From Paraescarpia echinospica (Eukaryota; Annelida; Polychaeta; Sabellida; Siboglinidae): a stretch of DNA of 64,000 nt. Location: contig CM034534.1 in assembly GCA_020002185.1 (NCBI GenBank), positions 63,489,239 through 63,553,238 of the forward strand, given 5' to 3'. The notes under the pieces were generated by a model. That model had not been told where the DNA came from and searched no databases. It saw only the letters and a list, made by a program, of their open reading frames with translations. Positions within the stretch are counted from its first letter, which is position 1. Every line of letters begins with the position of its first letter. A program made the translations under genes and the position numbers. Of the stretch, positions 25,880 to 37,500 are shown one piece after another.

Positions 25880-26720
25880 GCCATTCCCATGCTTACTGAA
25901 TCCTATATTTAGCTTATTCCGTAATTATATTATTACATAGTAACTACAAAGTACACAAGTCGCGCGGTTGAAGCTAGAATACAGTACTGTCGATCAATAA
26001 TAGGAACCGTGAAAACAGAATAGCCACTCTGCGGTGGTTCTTGAAGTACCACAGTTACACAGGTGTCAACATGCCGTTCAGGAAGGGGATCGACTTTTAA
26101 ATCTGGTCAAATCTTCTGATCGTGAACGTCGTTGATACGGATGTATGGTTTCACAGGTTTTACTTGATCTCAAGTCGTAGCCAATGTAGAAATACCTATT
26201 GGATGAGTTGGCAAAACGTATTCGTTTAGCGAGCCACAATCTAACATTGGTGTATCGTACTGTTAGCGTATGCGACAGTGACCCACTTCACGCGTGACCG
26301 TAGTACATTCGAGAAAACATCTATACTGAAGCAGTCAACCGTGTAAAATATAAGTTTGGCCTAAGCTCTGCCTAGATACAGAAAACGTTACCCGCTGGTG
26401 ACATCTTATGTAAATACTGTCATTTTTTCTTTATACGACTTCATTATTTATCCAACTTCTCCCTCCACCCTGTTCAATTTGAACGGGTAAAAATATACAC
26501 CCTCTCTTAGGGATAAAGTCACATTTTACGATTTGGCCAATACAGTATCCTTTTCAAGTTGATGAAAAAACAAGTATCCCTATTACATGCATGGATTGTA
26601 TCTATGTTTCATTCAGAAACACATTTTTTCTGAGATCACTATTAATTGTATTTACATTAAGTCAAGTGGCCCTCAAATTAAATCACATTTATAATTCCAA
26701 ATGTATGTTTATTTTCAAAC
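25880..26720. other. No recognisable feature
   Basis: AT-rich single-copy sequence without recognised coding or repeats. Confidence 0.4.
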
Positions 26721-26724
26721 TTAC

Positions 26725-26860
26725 TTACTCAGTCCCTTGACCGACTTGGTCGCGGGAGGACACAAGGGAGGCTGTAGCTACGACGTTTCTCACTTCCCGT
26801 CTGTCAGTGGCTGTGATGAGGAGCTCAGGCACGTAGACGAAATCTCGTGCCAGATTTCCA
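26725..26860 (-). mobile_element. LINE C-terminal scrap
   Basis: The minus strand reads ATDRREVRNVVATAS followed by a short tail and stop, resembling the 'DR..WR..V..AS' end of RTE-type ORFs. Very short, hence low certainty. Confidence 0.35.
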
Positions 26861-27396
26861 AACAATGATAAACAAAAATATAGAATGTGTCTCTAGGACG
26901 GTATGCTAGAGACGAATGCTATATATACACCAGACCGAACTACGAACCGTCGGCACTTGAAGGGAACTAGAGTTAGTCGGTTCTGCCCTCTCCACACCCC
27001 ACACAGTCTGTGATAACCCGACAGGGGGTAAGCCATCAACCCGACCGACCCGTCGACGCACGGCTCTGAACCCCGCTCCTTCCTCCGATTCCCGATTCGT
27101 TTTTTTTTACATACAGATAATTGGAATCGGGAACTCTTTACACATTAAAATTATTGATCGACCGTTTTTGGCCCGATTCCCGACATCTGATTAGCTTGTT
27201 CCGGGGCGGTATCGGGCTGCCGAGATGTCGACTAAACGTGTAACGTATGACGCGATGCACATATACACCTCGTTTGCAGTCGGACCCGAGACCACGCAAT
27301 GCTGCCATGTAAACAAACTGTTTCCTCCCGAAGCACTTAAATGTCAACAACAAATTCGTCGCGCATTAATTGCAGCGTGGCTGAATACTTCTCAGA

Positions 27397-27510
27397 TAAG
27401 TCGAGATGGTGTTCGATTGAGCAGGCCTGCCGGGGAGTGAAGTGTAAAGCGCTTTGAACTGTCCTGAGGACTGGATAGTGCGTTATATAAGAACTTACCT
27501 TTACCTGTTT
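27397..27510 (+). repeat. SINE-like interspersed repeat family B, copy 1
   Basis: Shares about 110 bp with 41217-41325, including AGTCGAGATGGTGTTCGA, AGTGTAAAG.GCTTTGA and CAGTCCTGAGGACTGGATA-like words and ATAAGAACTTACCTTT. The AAGCGCTTTGA..TATATAAG arrangement is common at 3' ends of invertebrate SINEs and LINEs. No internal pol III promoter was found. Confidence 0.7.
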
Positions 27511-27558
27511 TCCTTAAAACACGTTAGGACGGTCGGTATGTTATACTGCAACACACTG

Positions 27559-27590
<32 letters not shown>

Positions 27591-28160
27591 TGTGTTATAC
27601 TGTATAACATGATTGTACCCTAAAAACGAACTGACCACCTCCCACTAATGTTAGGTACATAGATCTTTACTAGCTACGATTCGACCAACTCAGAGCTGTT
27701 AAACTGGGGAATTGATACTGTTGTTTCGTCTATAAAACACCAGCCAATTAACTGCCTCTGAAGAAGCGAGGCGAATTGAGAGACGTCAGGAGTGACCGCA
27801 CTATGAAATACTTGAAATTCCTCTGCAGCATGTTTTGGTACGTGCAGTTCAAAAATACTTTGTCAACCATCTGTGATCGTTACCGTTGATGTGTTGTTAC
27901 CTTTATTCAACAACAAACCTTTGTGAAGTAAGTTTCCCGACATTGTAGGTTGTCAAAAACAACAAGTGCACATGTCTAAAGAAGTTGCATCAGGAAATTA
28001 ACACTCCTTTTCTATGGTAATGATCTGAAAATCGAATGCCTGTGTTGGTCAAGATATTCGCAAATTTGTTTTTTGTCTTTAGCCGAATGGAAGTTTGGGC
28101 AGTACATTTCTCACTTAATTGCTTCACAGAAAAGTTTTTATAAATAATTTCTTGACCATG
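27511..28160. other. No gene; one TA tract
   Basis: TA microsatellite at 27557-27583. The rest is unique AT-rich sequence. Confidence 0.4.
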
Positions 28161-28164
28161 ACTT

Positions 28165-28560
28165 ACTTAGACTTAGCGGCTCCCGCGTCTATAGACAGAG
28201 AGGCAGTCAAAGTACGCCATCCAGATATGTCGCTGGCTAGTGTGCTGACGTCGCTCCAACTTTTGTTGACCAGCTGTAGGTCGCGGTCGATTGTTTGGCG
28301 CCGGTTCATTCTTGGTCGTCCCCTCTTTCTCTATCCACCGTAGCGCTTGTTGGGCAGGTCTAGTAGGTGGGAGCCTTGTGATATGGCTGAGCCAGCTCAT
28401 TCGTCTTCTGCAGATAGTAGATGATGCCAGAGGTTTCCTGGTCGTATCCGGACATCTATGCTCGTCACATGTTCATGTTTCACATCCATATAGGAGGGTT
28501 GGTATAAGGAGGGTTGGTATAACGTTTGAGTTATAAAAGCGGAGTTTAGATTTCAAGGTA
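28165..28560 (-). mobile_element. LINE C-terminal fragment
   Basis: The minus strand reads WLSHITRLPPTRPAQQALRW and, after a frame change, DLQLVNKSWSDVSTLAS followed by WRTLTASLSIDAG and a stop near 28165. This is the typical tail of invertebrate 'endonuclease-reverse transcriptase' LINEs. Upstream RT motifs are missing. Confidence 0.6.
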
Positions 28561-28743
28561 TATTTCTTGTTGTTCAAAATGGTCTTTAGCTTAGGTTGAA
28601 GGCTGCCGACGCTTTCCCCACTCTGCAGTTAAGTTCATGATCGATGATTCCTTGGTTGTTGGTGAAACTGCCATGCTATCGGTGTTAATTAAATGAAATA
28701 ATTGTATTGAACACTATTAAGCCGAACCAACTAGATATTAGGT

Positions 28744-28766
28744 GTGCTGAACCAGGGGTTCAGCAC
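28744..28766. other. Perfect 10-bp inverted repeat with 3-nt loop
   Basis: GTGCTGAACC and GGTTCAGCAC are exact reverse complements separated by AGG. A tandem GCTGTTGGATCATGACA doublet follows at about 28773-28807. Confidence 0.7.
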
Positions 28767-29015
28767 GACTCCGCTGTTGGATCATGACATCGCTGTTGGA
28801 TCATGACACCGGAAGACGGTGGGGGGAGGGGGGTGCTGCTGAACTGTTTTTGGCGACCTTCACAATTTTGGAAGCTCACCAAAAACCTTCAATTGCACTC
28901 ACTCCGAGATTCACCTCCTAATCAGGAACACATTCCAAAAGTCCAGGGGCACGCCACTCTAGCGCAGGCATAGCTCGGCATAATTTCAAAGGTCTGGGGG
29001 ACACGTTGCAAACAT

Positions 29016-30026
29016 TGTCGTCCCCTCCGTCTTCCTTCCTTCCTTCCTTCCTTCCTTCAGTTGGGCGGTACGCAAATGGCTTAAGAAGGCCGGAGCCTTA
29101 CCTCGGGTATGTCGCTCGCCAAGCCGCGTGCATCATCGTGCTGTGGTGATACATTGTCCTAAGGGTGTATTTGTTTGTCAATGAAATTGAACAAACAAGC
29201 GTTCCAGGTTCGTCACGAATATATATGTTTTATTCATCAGTAAAAACTTCAGACACGATGTCCGTACAACGTTTACACATTCATGTACGCCGACAGTTCA
29301 ACTCTATTTTACATTTAAAGTGTCCGTGGTTTTTGAAGATCGAAAGATAAAGCAATATATAAACCACCGTGGTTTATATTTGCCGAAATTTTGATAAGTC
29401 TAAACTGTGGGAAACATTTTCCTAGTTTCCCGTGGAGAGCGTCAACGTGTCTCTTCGTCTGTGTTCATTGCCGCCCTCCCTTCCAAAAATAGTTCCCTTT
29501 TAAACATACTGGTTTGGCCTCAAGCCAAATCCGGGAATTGTCTTTAAACCGTAAGGGATCGAAACGCATAGTATGAAATTTGTAGAATTATGGCTCTACG
29601 CATGCGTGTTTTATGTTGTCATGCTATGGGGATGAGGGTGCTCACTCACGTGAGGGGGTCTGCATTTATTTGCATAATTTCATCTTTCCGGTTCGATCTT
29701 AAAACCAGGACATGGTCACGAAATGAATCTAAGGTCAGGCCAATGTCTGCACCAAATTCCAGTCATGACTCGTATCTGTCAACTACATTCAGTTCCGGTA
29801 GACACCAAGAACTACGCCTACAGACGCGAAAATAAACAAATCGTTCAAACCTTGTTGCTTTAGAAACGCGCCCACAGTGACGGCGACCATATGCTTGCCT
29901 TGTGCAGCATTCTTTTATTTAAGTAATGCTTTTATATAATGCGAATCTGGATTTTCTGTTCTAGTCTTTCTCTGATAACTAATAATAATATTAATTAACT
30001 AAATTAGCCACTGCAGGTGTGTTACA
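29016..30026 (-). repeat. Candidate LTR (3' LTR in element orientation), copy 1
   Basis: About 1 kb nearly identical to 32707-33744 in direct orientation, starting TGTCGTCCCCTCC and ending TGTTACA, so both strands read TG...CA. In minus orientation it begins TGTAACA and contains AATAAA within its 5' part. The copies differ mainly in the length of the TTCC run and in scattered substitutions. The bounding tetranucleotides of the pair, ACAT and ACGT, match at 3 of 4 positions, a possible eroded target duplication. Confidence 0.6.
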
Positions 30027-30407
30027 TACCATACAAACTTCTGGTTTAAAATAAATTTTTAAACTCACAATAAACTAACAAACGATCCTGCAGGATACTA
30101 TCGTTATATGGCTAATTTGCAAAACATCCGCATACTTATATCTTACTAACCTCTGGCCTCCCGCAGCTCGCTTTGAGATTAGCTAAATAGAATTCGTAAA
30201 ATATGTCTTCCAACTCTAACAATAAAATTGAACGTATTCAATATGAGCGTAAGCAAAACATATATGTCTAAATGACATTCAAGTGTTATCGGTCTTATAT
30301 ACGCCGATATTCGCATACATGTACATAATAATGTCAATCAAGGTAATAAAACATGCTTAGTCGTTTTAATACGACACTGTGTTAACATAATAACCACTCT
30401 ATAATAT

Positions 30408-30665
30408 TCAAGAGGTATAATATGTCAGTACCTTTGCTAAAATAACAGGCACAATCAAAATTATAAAACATGCACATAATTTTATAGTTGTGACCGTGTA
30501 ATCATTCTGATCACATTTGTCATCAATGTGGTCTTTGTTACCCTCTGCTAAAACCGTTTGAGTAACCGTGTTACTCTCTTTTCCCTTCTTTATCTTCCTC
30601 GTTGGATGCCTATCCATTAACAGAAGCTCTTTCGGTGTCTTTAGACTACCGCATGGAAACTGCAT
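30408..30665 (-). other. Unrecognised ORF with a C-terminal membrane segment
   Basis: 85 codons: a lysine-rich N-terminal half, then a hydrophobic stretch LCACFIILIVPVILA close to the C-terminus, as in tail-anchored proteins or the end of an envelope-like protein. It lies just upstream of the presumed 3' LTR in element orientation. Function unknown; may be chance. Confidence 0.15.
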
Positions 30666-30949
30666 TTCCCTGTTTGCTTGTTGGAAAACCTGTTTTATTC
30701 AACAGCACAGCTCTTTAGACGATTCTTGTAGTCCAGTAGCATTTGTTTTCGACTTCGCGTTTTTGTACAAACCTATCTTAAGGATATAGTCAGTGTATTG
30801 CCGTATTCCTAACGTTTTGTAAAACCGGAATAATTACCTGACCTTCCTTCCGAAAAAGTCTATAGACATAAACGTTAAAACATCACCTATAGTGATTTGA
30901 ATTAAATGCTCTGTCTTTTAGTCGTTTAAATTCATTCAATTGATTCGGA

Positions 30950-31168
30950 TTAGACTCTACTCAAGAATCCATTCCCGCGGATCAGTTTGCCTAGATCGGA
31001 CATAAAGACGTCTCCATTTAAGTCCCGCTTTTGCAAACCTCCGATAATTAAATATTGGCGTCCCACATATTTAATTGTCACAAATAGACCTACCCGTATT
31101 GGTAACCACATCCTCGTTTCAATATATGACCCGTTATCACGTTTAGTCAATATCTGACCACAAAACAT
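30950..31168 (-). other. Unrecognised short ORF
   Basis: 72 codons with a protein-like alternation of hydrophobic and polar residues (ETRMWLPIRVGLFVTIKYVG, DLGKLIRGNGF). A stop precedes the ATG closely. I do not recognise it. Confidence 0.15.
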
Positions 31169-32142
31169 AGACCTACGTTTTTACGTCGCGTTGCTTACGC
31201 GATAACATTTACGTAACTTAATAAATTGGATGCACTGAAAAGTTCGAGACTCCTCGTAACTCTGACTTCACATTGCATCTATCAACTCTTTCCTGGACAT
31301 CCGCTCGTCCTCACGCTAATATCATATTGTTTTCTTCTACAATAAAACTCGACAACCACCGTTGGGTTGGCGCTCAACTCTTTCAATCAGATTAATCGAT
31401 AATTCTGACTTCAGTAAATTTCCGTGTTCGAATAGTGGCCAAATATAATATTTAAACATTTCTCAGCTTAACGTAATATCTTTATTCTATTTAATAAAAT
31501 TCGGATTAATCTTGTACCGATTTCTTGTTTTTATAAATCCTTCAGCAATGAAAACAACCAGCCGCCGGAAAAGTTAACTGAATTTGTCACGTTTAAGCAG
31601 CTGCGGAAAATTTGGCATAACCAAATTCCTGGATATACGTGCTCACAGCTTGCTTCCTGTTTGATTCACGTATTCCGCTACTTTGTAATCTACCACAATT
31701 TCAGTAAACTTAGATCATTTTCAAAGCTTCAGAAGACACCTAGATTGTTCTATTTCGCTGGCAGCCCGCAGCAAACGAATATTGTTGTAAGTCTTAACAT
31801 TTGTTTTAGTCACAGCTGGCCAATACAAATTCCAATAAATGTCTCACTGTTTACACCTAACATTTTTAGTCAATACTTTGACATTGTCTAGTCAATTTAA
31901 ACTGATATAAACCCTGTGCTAAATCTCAATTTCTCTGAGATAACGTAAATCAGTAATGCAATCCGTTCATTGTTGTAACACTCCCTACCACACCTAGTTA
32001 AATTGTATTTAAGCGAATACCCTCCGCTGATGTTCTGTTGCTATTGGAAAGTCACTTTTAAAATTTAAACCCTTTTGATAATTTCTTTCTACTTCTCCTT
32101 TCGTTGAAACTACGTGTCTCATCTTGATCCCCGTCGTGTAGG

Positions 32143-32481
32143 CTACGTGCTGTTTCGACATGGTCCCTGGACTGTTGAGTGTCGCTCAGTGTCGATTAGA
32201 TTAGCCTCCTTCGGGCACGCGTCACGGTCGCCGTCAGTGTTGACACTGTCCCCGACTTCTCGCGGATCTTCATTGTTTGGTTTCGATTTCACGCGACCGT
32301 CCAGCTGTTTCGCTGCCGACTGTCCACTGTCTCCCCGCGATCTTGTCTCGTTGGCGGCACGCACCGTCGATTTCCTCGCATCTCGGCCACTCTCCGTTTT
32401 CTCTCGTTGGTCGTTCCGGTGCCGTTCGTCAATGTACGTAATGGTTCGGTCCTTCCCTGCCAACCTCCCTAACCACAACAT
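32143..32481 (-). other. Unrecognised charged ORF inside the candidate LTR element
   Basis: The first long frame after the presumed 5' LTR, where gag would lie. It contains KDRTITYIDERHRNDQ and a basic-acidic low-complexity tail. The opposite strand is also open for 129 codons, so composition may explain it. No zinc knuckle or capsid motif is seen. Confidence 0.2.
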
Positions 32482-32706
32482 ACACCTACTTAGTTCAGCA
32501 TAGCAGCGGTTATCGTTTGGCCTGATATGGGGAAGCTGGTCCAGAAAGACCTACCTTAGAATGAAGTCGATGTAGTGTTTAACATCGCCGTCGGAATGCG
32601 TGGCACACGCCGACGATCATTGTCGGTCTCGAGTTGACTCGTCAGTTGTAAGACTGCGTCGTCGTTTTTTTCATACTAATCCTGGCGCGCTCGCCAGTTG
32701 TAAAGT

Positions 32707-33744
32707 TGTTGTCCCCTCCTTCTTCCTTTCTTCCTTTCTTCCTTTCTTCCTTCCTTCCTTCCTTCAGTTGGGCGGTACGCAAACGGCTTAAGAAGACCAG
32801 AGCCTTACCTCGGGTATGTCGCTCGCCAAGCCGTGTGCATTATCGTGCTATGGTGATGCATTGTCCCCTCACGGATAAGGGTGTATTCGTTTGTAAATGA
32901 AATTGAACAAACAAGCGTTCCAGGTTCGTCACGAAGATATATGTTTTATTCATCAGTAGAAACTTCAGACACGATGTCCGTACAACGTTTACACATCCAT
33001 GTTCGCCGACAGTTCAACTCTATTTTACATTTAAAGTGTCCGTGGTTTTTTAAGATCGAAGGATAAAGCAATATATAAACCACCGTGGTTTATATTTGCC
33101 GAAATTTTGATAAGTCTAAACTATGGGAAACATTTTCCTAGTTTCCCGTGGAGAGCGTCAACGTGTCTCTTCGTCTGTGTTCATTGCCGCCCTCCCCGTA
33201 ATTCCAAAAAATAGTTCCCTTTTAAACATACTGGCTTGGCCTCAAGCCAAATCCGGGAATTGTGTTTAAACCGTAAGGGATCGAAACGCATAGTATGAAA
33301 TTTGTAGAATTGTGGCTCTACGCATGCGTGTTTTTATGTCGTCATACTATGGGGATGAGGGTGCTCACTCACGTGAGGGGTCTGCATTTATTTGCATAAT
33401 TTCATCTTTCCGGTTCGATCTTAAAACCAGGACATGGTCACGAAGTGAATCTAAGGTCAGGCCAATGTCTGCTCCAAATTCCAGTCATGACTCTTAATTG
33501 TCAACTACATTCTGTTCCGGTAGACACCAAGAACTACGCCTACAGACGTGAAAATAAACAAATCATTCAAACTTTGTTGCTTTAGAAACACGCCCACAGT
33601 GACGACGACCAAATGCTTGCTTTGTGCAGCATTCTTTTATTTAATGCTTTTATATGATGTGAATCTGGATTTTCTGTTCTAGTCTTTCTCTGATAACTAA
33701 TAATAATATTAATTATCTAAATTAGCCACTGCAGGTCTGTTACA
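32707..33744 (-). repeat. Candidate LTR (5' LTR in element orientation), copy 2
   Basis: Direct repeat of 29016-30026, starting TGTTGTCCCCTCC and ending TGTTACA. Both copies share the downstream landmarks CAGTTGGGCGGTACGCAAA, AAACCACCGTGGTTTATATT and CTCACTCACGTGAGGGG. Confidence 0.6.
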
Positions 33745-33943
33745 ACGTGCCCTCCAGTCGGTAGCCAGTTATGATCAAAACAAAATTCCTTTTAGTATGT
33801 GTGGACTATTATAAATTGTTGTCAAGTAACTAACTGGAATATGGAATGTTTAAGAGATTTATTTATGTCAGTCTATTGCACGCCTTGGTAATAAAAAGGG
33901 TTCATTTCGCTGAGCACTGTAAATGTGAAGGGCACCAAAAGTG

Positions 33944-33957
33944 CCGCCACCTGACGG
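33944..33957 (-). promoter_or_regulatory. CTCF-like core motif
   Basis: The minus strand reads CCGTCAGGTGGCGG, 13 of 14 matches to the CTCF core, about 130 bp upstream of the CpG-rich patch that may be the OAT promoter. Confidence 0.3.
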
Positions 33958-34024
33958 TGCATAGGTAACCCATGCTAGTTCACCTAGCGGTAAGCGACGA
34001 AACCAACACAGTCATTTATACTAT

Positions 34025-34038
34025 CCGCTAGATGGCCA
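34025..34038 (+). promoter_or_regulatory. CTCF-like core motif
   Basis: CCGCTAGATGGCCA, 12 of 14 matches to the core, pointing the opposite way from the site at 33944. Confidence 0.25.
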
Positions 34039-34079
34039 ACATCTCCGCCAAGCCAAGGATTAAGTTGTCGTTGTTTGTT

Positions 34080-34366
34080 TGCAAAAATAGATTGAGTGGT
34101 ATCGGGTCACTGCATCCTCTGCCACGTGCTGTCCCGCTGGGAACCGTGTTGACAATGTGCATTGTGACAGTAGTACGATCCAGCTGTCGACCACGCGGAC
34201 TGTGATCTTAACGGCGCATCGACAACCTTGTCGCATCTGAGCTCAGCATCTGGGCGGCAAACACGTGAACCCGGACAACTGACCGGTTCTGCTGAAGGCG
34301 AAGCAGCCAGGGCATAGCTTGTATCAATTCATTTTACAAAGACCATTTTAGGCCATAATTTAACAG
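34080..34366 (+). promoter_or_regulatory. Candidate promoter and 5' UTR exon of OAT
   Basis: A CpG-richer unique block ends in TTTAACAG followed by GTGAGTATT at 34367, an optimal splice donor. The first coding OAT exon (from about 41814) is preceded by a pyrimidine-rich tract and CAG, so a spliced 5' UTR exon upstream is expected. This is the best donor next to a promoter-like patch that I see before it. No TATA box and no transcript evidence. Confidence 0.3.
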
Positions 34367-36229
34367 GTGAGTATTTGCGATACAGCTGCAGTGCTCGATC
34401 TGGTCTCCATACGTTTACCCTTTTAATGCCATCGATTTTATGTTTCTTATAATAATTGTGACAGTCAAATTTGTGTAGGAAAGCTGGCAGTGACAAATAA
34501 ATCAGTAAATGCGCTAGGTGAGTAGGTCAGGTATAAAGAACTAAAAATGCTGGTGAATCGGTCTCCAAGCGGCATATCAGTTATCACTGTCTGATGTACA
34601 CTGCCATTGGTACAGTTGCTGCAAAGATGGCCTGTTTGTTTCATTGAGTAGGCACCTGATTACATTTACAGCTGCAGCCACTGTGGCATTGAATTAAGTC
34701 CTACTAGTTCTAGTACTAGCCGTGTATTGAGTTTGTACCATACGACGCCTGAGCCTTGATGGGAGAGAAACTTTGTAGCAGAAATAATCACATTAATTTG
34801 TTATGTCAATTTCTCTGTATGAAATAGCCATACTAGGCCTGTTGGGGCTATCGCTTACAACATAACACATTTCATCATCTCTACCATGAGAGATTTCATC
34901 ATTCACACTTGACCTTTTTATTTATATACATTGAGGCCTAAGTCTAGATATATGGCACTCCAAGCACTGGCAGATCCAATGGTAACACTTAGTAAGTTGT
35001 TATTAAAATAATGGTTGGTTTTTAAAGTCACACTAATTGTGAGAATAAAATAGTTACCATGAATTTAACCAGTGTCATTTCTAGTTAAAGAAATAAGTAA
35101 AAGTGCACAGATGCTGTCATGCTGATATGGTTTCAGACACCTTGTGGAAATATGTCGTGATATGTTGTGTACCTTCACACTTGTGCATAATATTTATATA
35201 TATATACATATAAACTTGATAGAAGTTTTGAAAACAAAACAAATGTTACATGTTTTTGACCATGGCACTGTACGATGTATTCAATTATATCCTGTGGGTT
35301 AATCTATACGGTGTGAACTTGGAGTGTTTTGTGTCATCATACGGACATGTGGCTCATCTTAGAAGGACTTCAACTTTTCATTTTTTTTTAATGTTTTCCT
35401 TATGACATTGTTAGTCTCCCAAAAAATAAACATGTTTGTAATTAACATGACTCACTCTTCGCCATGCTTTTTTAGTGTCCTTCGTGTTCTCATATTTCAG
35501 AGACTGCATCATGTTACCTGTGTAACGTGATACAGTCTCTGAAATATCAGAACATGCTAAATGCCGGCTGACACATTATCATGGTTTTTGTCTCTTTTGT
35601 GCGAGCTGTGGTAATTTATTGTCACCAGCTCACATTGAAATTGTATGTCAGACAGATTCACCGAACAGATTAACAAGTTTTATGTCTTGTTTGTAACCAG
35701 GCCTGGGGTAATAGTAATAATAACGATTACAAATAATTGAAGTAATAGTAATAAGTTGAGCAAAAACTCAATATAATAGTAATAGGAAGCAATGTAATAG
35801 TAATTGACCTATTACTATTGGACATTTCAATAAAATTTCAACTACATAACAGTTGCATTTGATTAGGTTGTAGATTCCACTAGTTTCTCCAGATTTTATG
35901 ATTGCTCCCCCTTATCAACTCAAGAAGTTTTATCCCAGACTTTTATGAGCGTTTACACAGCAAGAGACACTGGTACAGTGTGACTGCTGCATTGACTAAA
36001 GGGATTAAACTGGGCTTTCACTGCTTTGAAGCCAGTTCTGCCAAGTTGCCAACTACCCTTTTCCAATAAGATGGTGCACAGAATTGAGCAGGTGTGAAAA
36101 ACATACTGATGTATTTGTACTTGAGTCAATAATCAACTGTCCTCCAAGCATCAAGCAGCATTAGAACAATGTGGTTTAATTAGACTGTAATATAATCCAC
36201 CAAGTTATGTGGCATTGACTATTACTTAC
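34367..36229. other. Unique AT-rich DNA, possibly 5' UTR intron
   Basis: No coding segment recognised. Contains a hairpin (35485-35554) and an AATAGTAAT-rich patch (35708-35818) with short inverted words that may be a transposon end. Confidence 0.4.
35485..35554. other. Long hairpin: 33-bp arms, 4-nt loop
   Basis: Arms 35485-35517 and 35522-35554 are reverse complements with three mismatches by eye, around the loop CTGT. It could be a foldback element, a cruciform, or a miRNA-like precursor (arm length fits, loop is very small). Confidence 0.7.
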
Positions 36230-37500
36230 TTAGGTTTACTTAGGTTGTTCCTAACCGTAGGCGGTGGCCTTGGTGGTCAGATCTACGTCTGTTTCTTTCT
36301 ACGGCTTTGTAGTCGTAAAGGAATTCTTCCGTTCTCCAGTGGTTATCTAGGCGGTTTTTAAATGAGTTGATACTACTACCTGTTCTGGTAAATTGTTCCA
36401 CAATTTTGTAACTCAGATTAAAAAACTCTCCTTTCTTGTATTTATATGTGAACGTTCTTGGAATAATTTCAAACTACGACCCCTTGTTCCTTCCTTTATT
36501 TCACAAACTTTGCATAACATGACAATGTTAGAAGGTACATTAATATCATACTTGCCTTTTAACAGTTTATATACTTCCATCATATCTCCGAGTGTTCTTC
36601 TATATGCTAATGTAGGGAGTTTCAACCTCTTAAGTCTTTCTTGGTAAGGGATATCCGTCATTCCTGAGAGTTGCTTAGTTGCATGTCTCTGCACATTTTC
36701 TATTGCATCCTTATATTTTTGTTTATAAGAGGACCATATGCTTACTCCATAATCTAAATGACTCATTACTGAAGCTTTATATACTATATAGTTGTATAAA
36801 ACTACTTTCATTTAAGGTTGTAAACGACCTTCTAATAATTGACATGATACTGTTTGCTTTATTAATCTTTTGGTTGATATGCTTGTCAAATTCTAGCTTT
36901 GAGTCAATAATAACCCCAATATCTTTTTCTTCTTCTATAAGATCTGATTCATGGACCATATTATTGATTTTTAAATTGTAAGTATACATATGTTCATCTT
37001 TTTTTCCTATGTGCATCAGTTTACATTTGTTTGGATGACATTTTAATAACCATTGGTCACACCATGATGTAAGTTTATCTAAATCTTCTTGTAGTGTGTT
37101 ATGGTCATCTGTGCTATTAACTGTTCTAAAAATGTTTGTGTCATCTGCAAACATATGTAAGTCTGAAGATATATTGCTTGGAAGATCGTTTATATACAGA
37201 ATGAATAGGATTGGTCCTAGGACACTCCCCTGGGGGGATGCCTCTGGTTACACTCGTCCACTCAGAGTTTGTTCCGTTTATGCTGACCTGTTGTATACGA
37301 TCAGACAAGAATGCTTCAATCAGTCTTAATTTTGAGCCTTTTATACCATCTGATTCTAGTTTGCCTATCAATCTTCTGTGGGGGACGGTATCAAAAGTCT
37401 TCATGAAATATAAATACACTGTGTCTATAAAGTCTCCTCTATCTAATGCTTTGGTCCATGATTCCATAACATTTAACGGTGACATGAACATAAATTTTAT
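36230..37500 (-). mobile_element. 5'-truncated CR1-like LINE, decayed
   Basis: Three consecutive minus-strand frames (37491-37141, 37154-36777, 36811-36413) form one ORF2. They read TVYLYFMKTFDTVPHRRLI (RT motif A), RGIPPGE (motif B, damaged), MFADDTNIF (motif C, aspartates intact), then CNPNKC-like CHPNKCKLMHIGK and IGVIIDSKLEFDKHI. The C-terminal domain has SHLDYGVSIWS, VQRHATK and ERLKRLKLPTL, diagnostic of CR1. The 5' half and endonuclease are missing. Confidence 0.85.

Larger units (their letters stand above)
30027..32706 (-). mobile_element. Internal region of a candidate non-autonomous LTR element
   Basis: Between the two direct repeats lie 2.7 kb without recognisable gag, protease, RT or integrase. 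In minus orientation a possible primer-binding site TGGCGAGCGCGCCAGG (about 32681-32696) starts 10 nt after the 5' LTR. Minus-strand open frames sit at 32143-32481 (113 codons, charged, GC-rich), 30950-31168 (72 codons) and 30408-30665 (85 codons, with one hydrophobic segment and a short tail). I recognise none of them, and no polypurine tract is obvious next to copy 1. A LARD-type element, or two independent insertions of one repeat, are both possible. Confidence 0.4.

Noticed and set aside
32114..32503. 129-codon plus-strand Ser/Arg-rich ORF
   Set aside because: Opposite of the minus-strand ORF in the candidate LTR element; biased composition, no motif on either strand that decides.
35700..35830. 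hAT-type element end (GGCCTGGGGTAATAG with AATAGTAAT repeats)
   Set aside because: No matching inverted end or 8-bp duplication was found within the next 500 bp.
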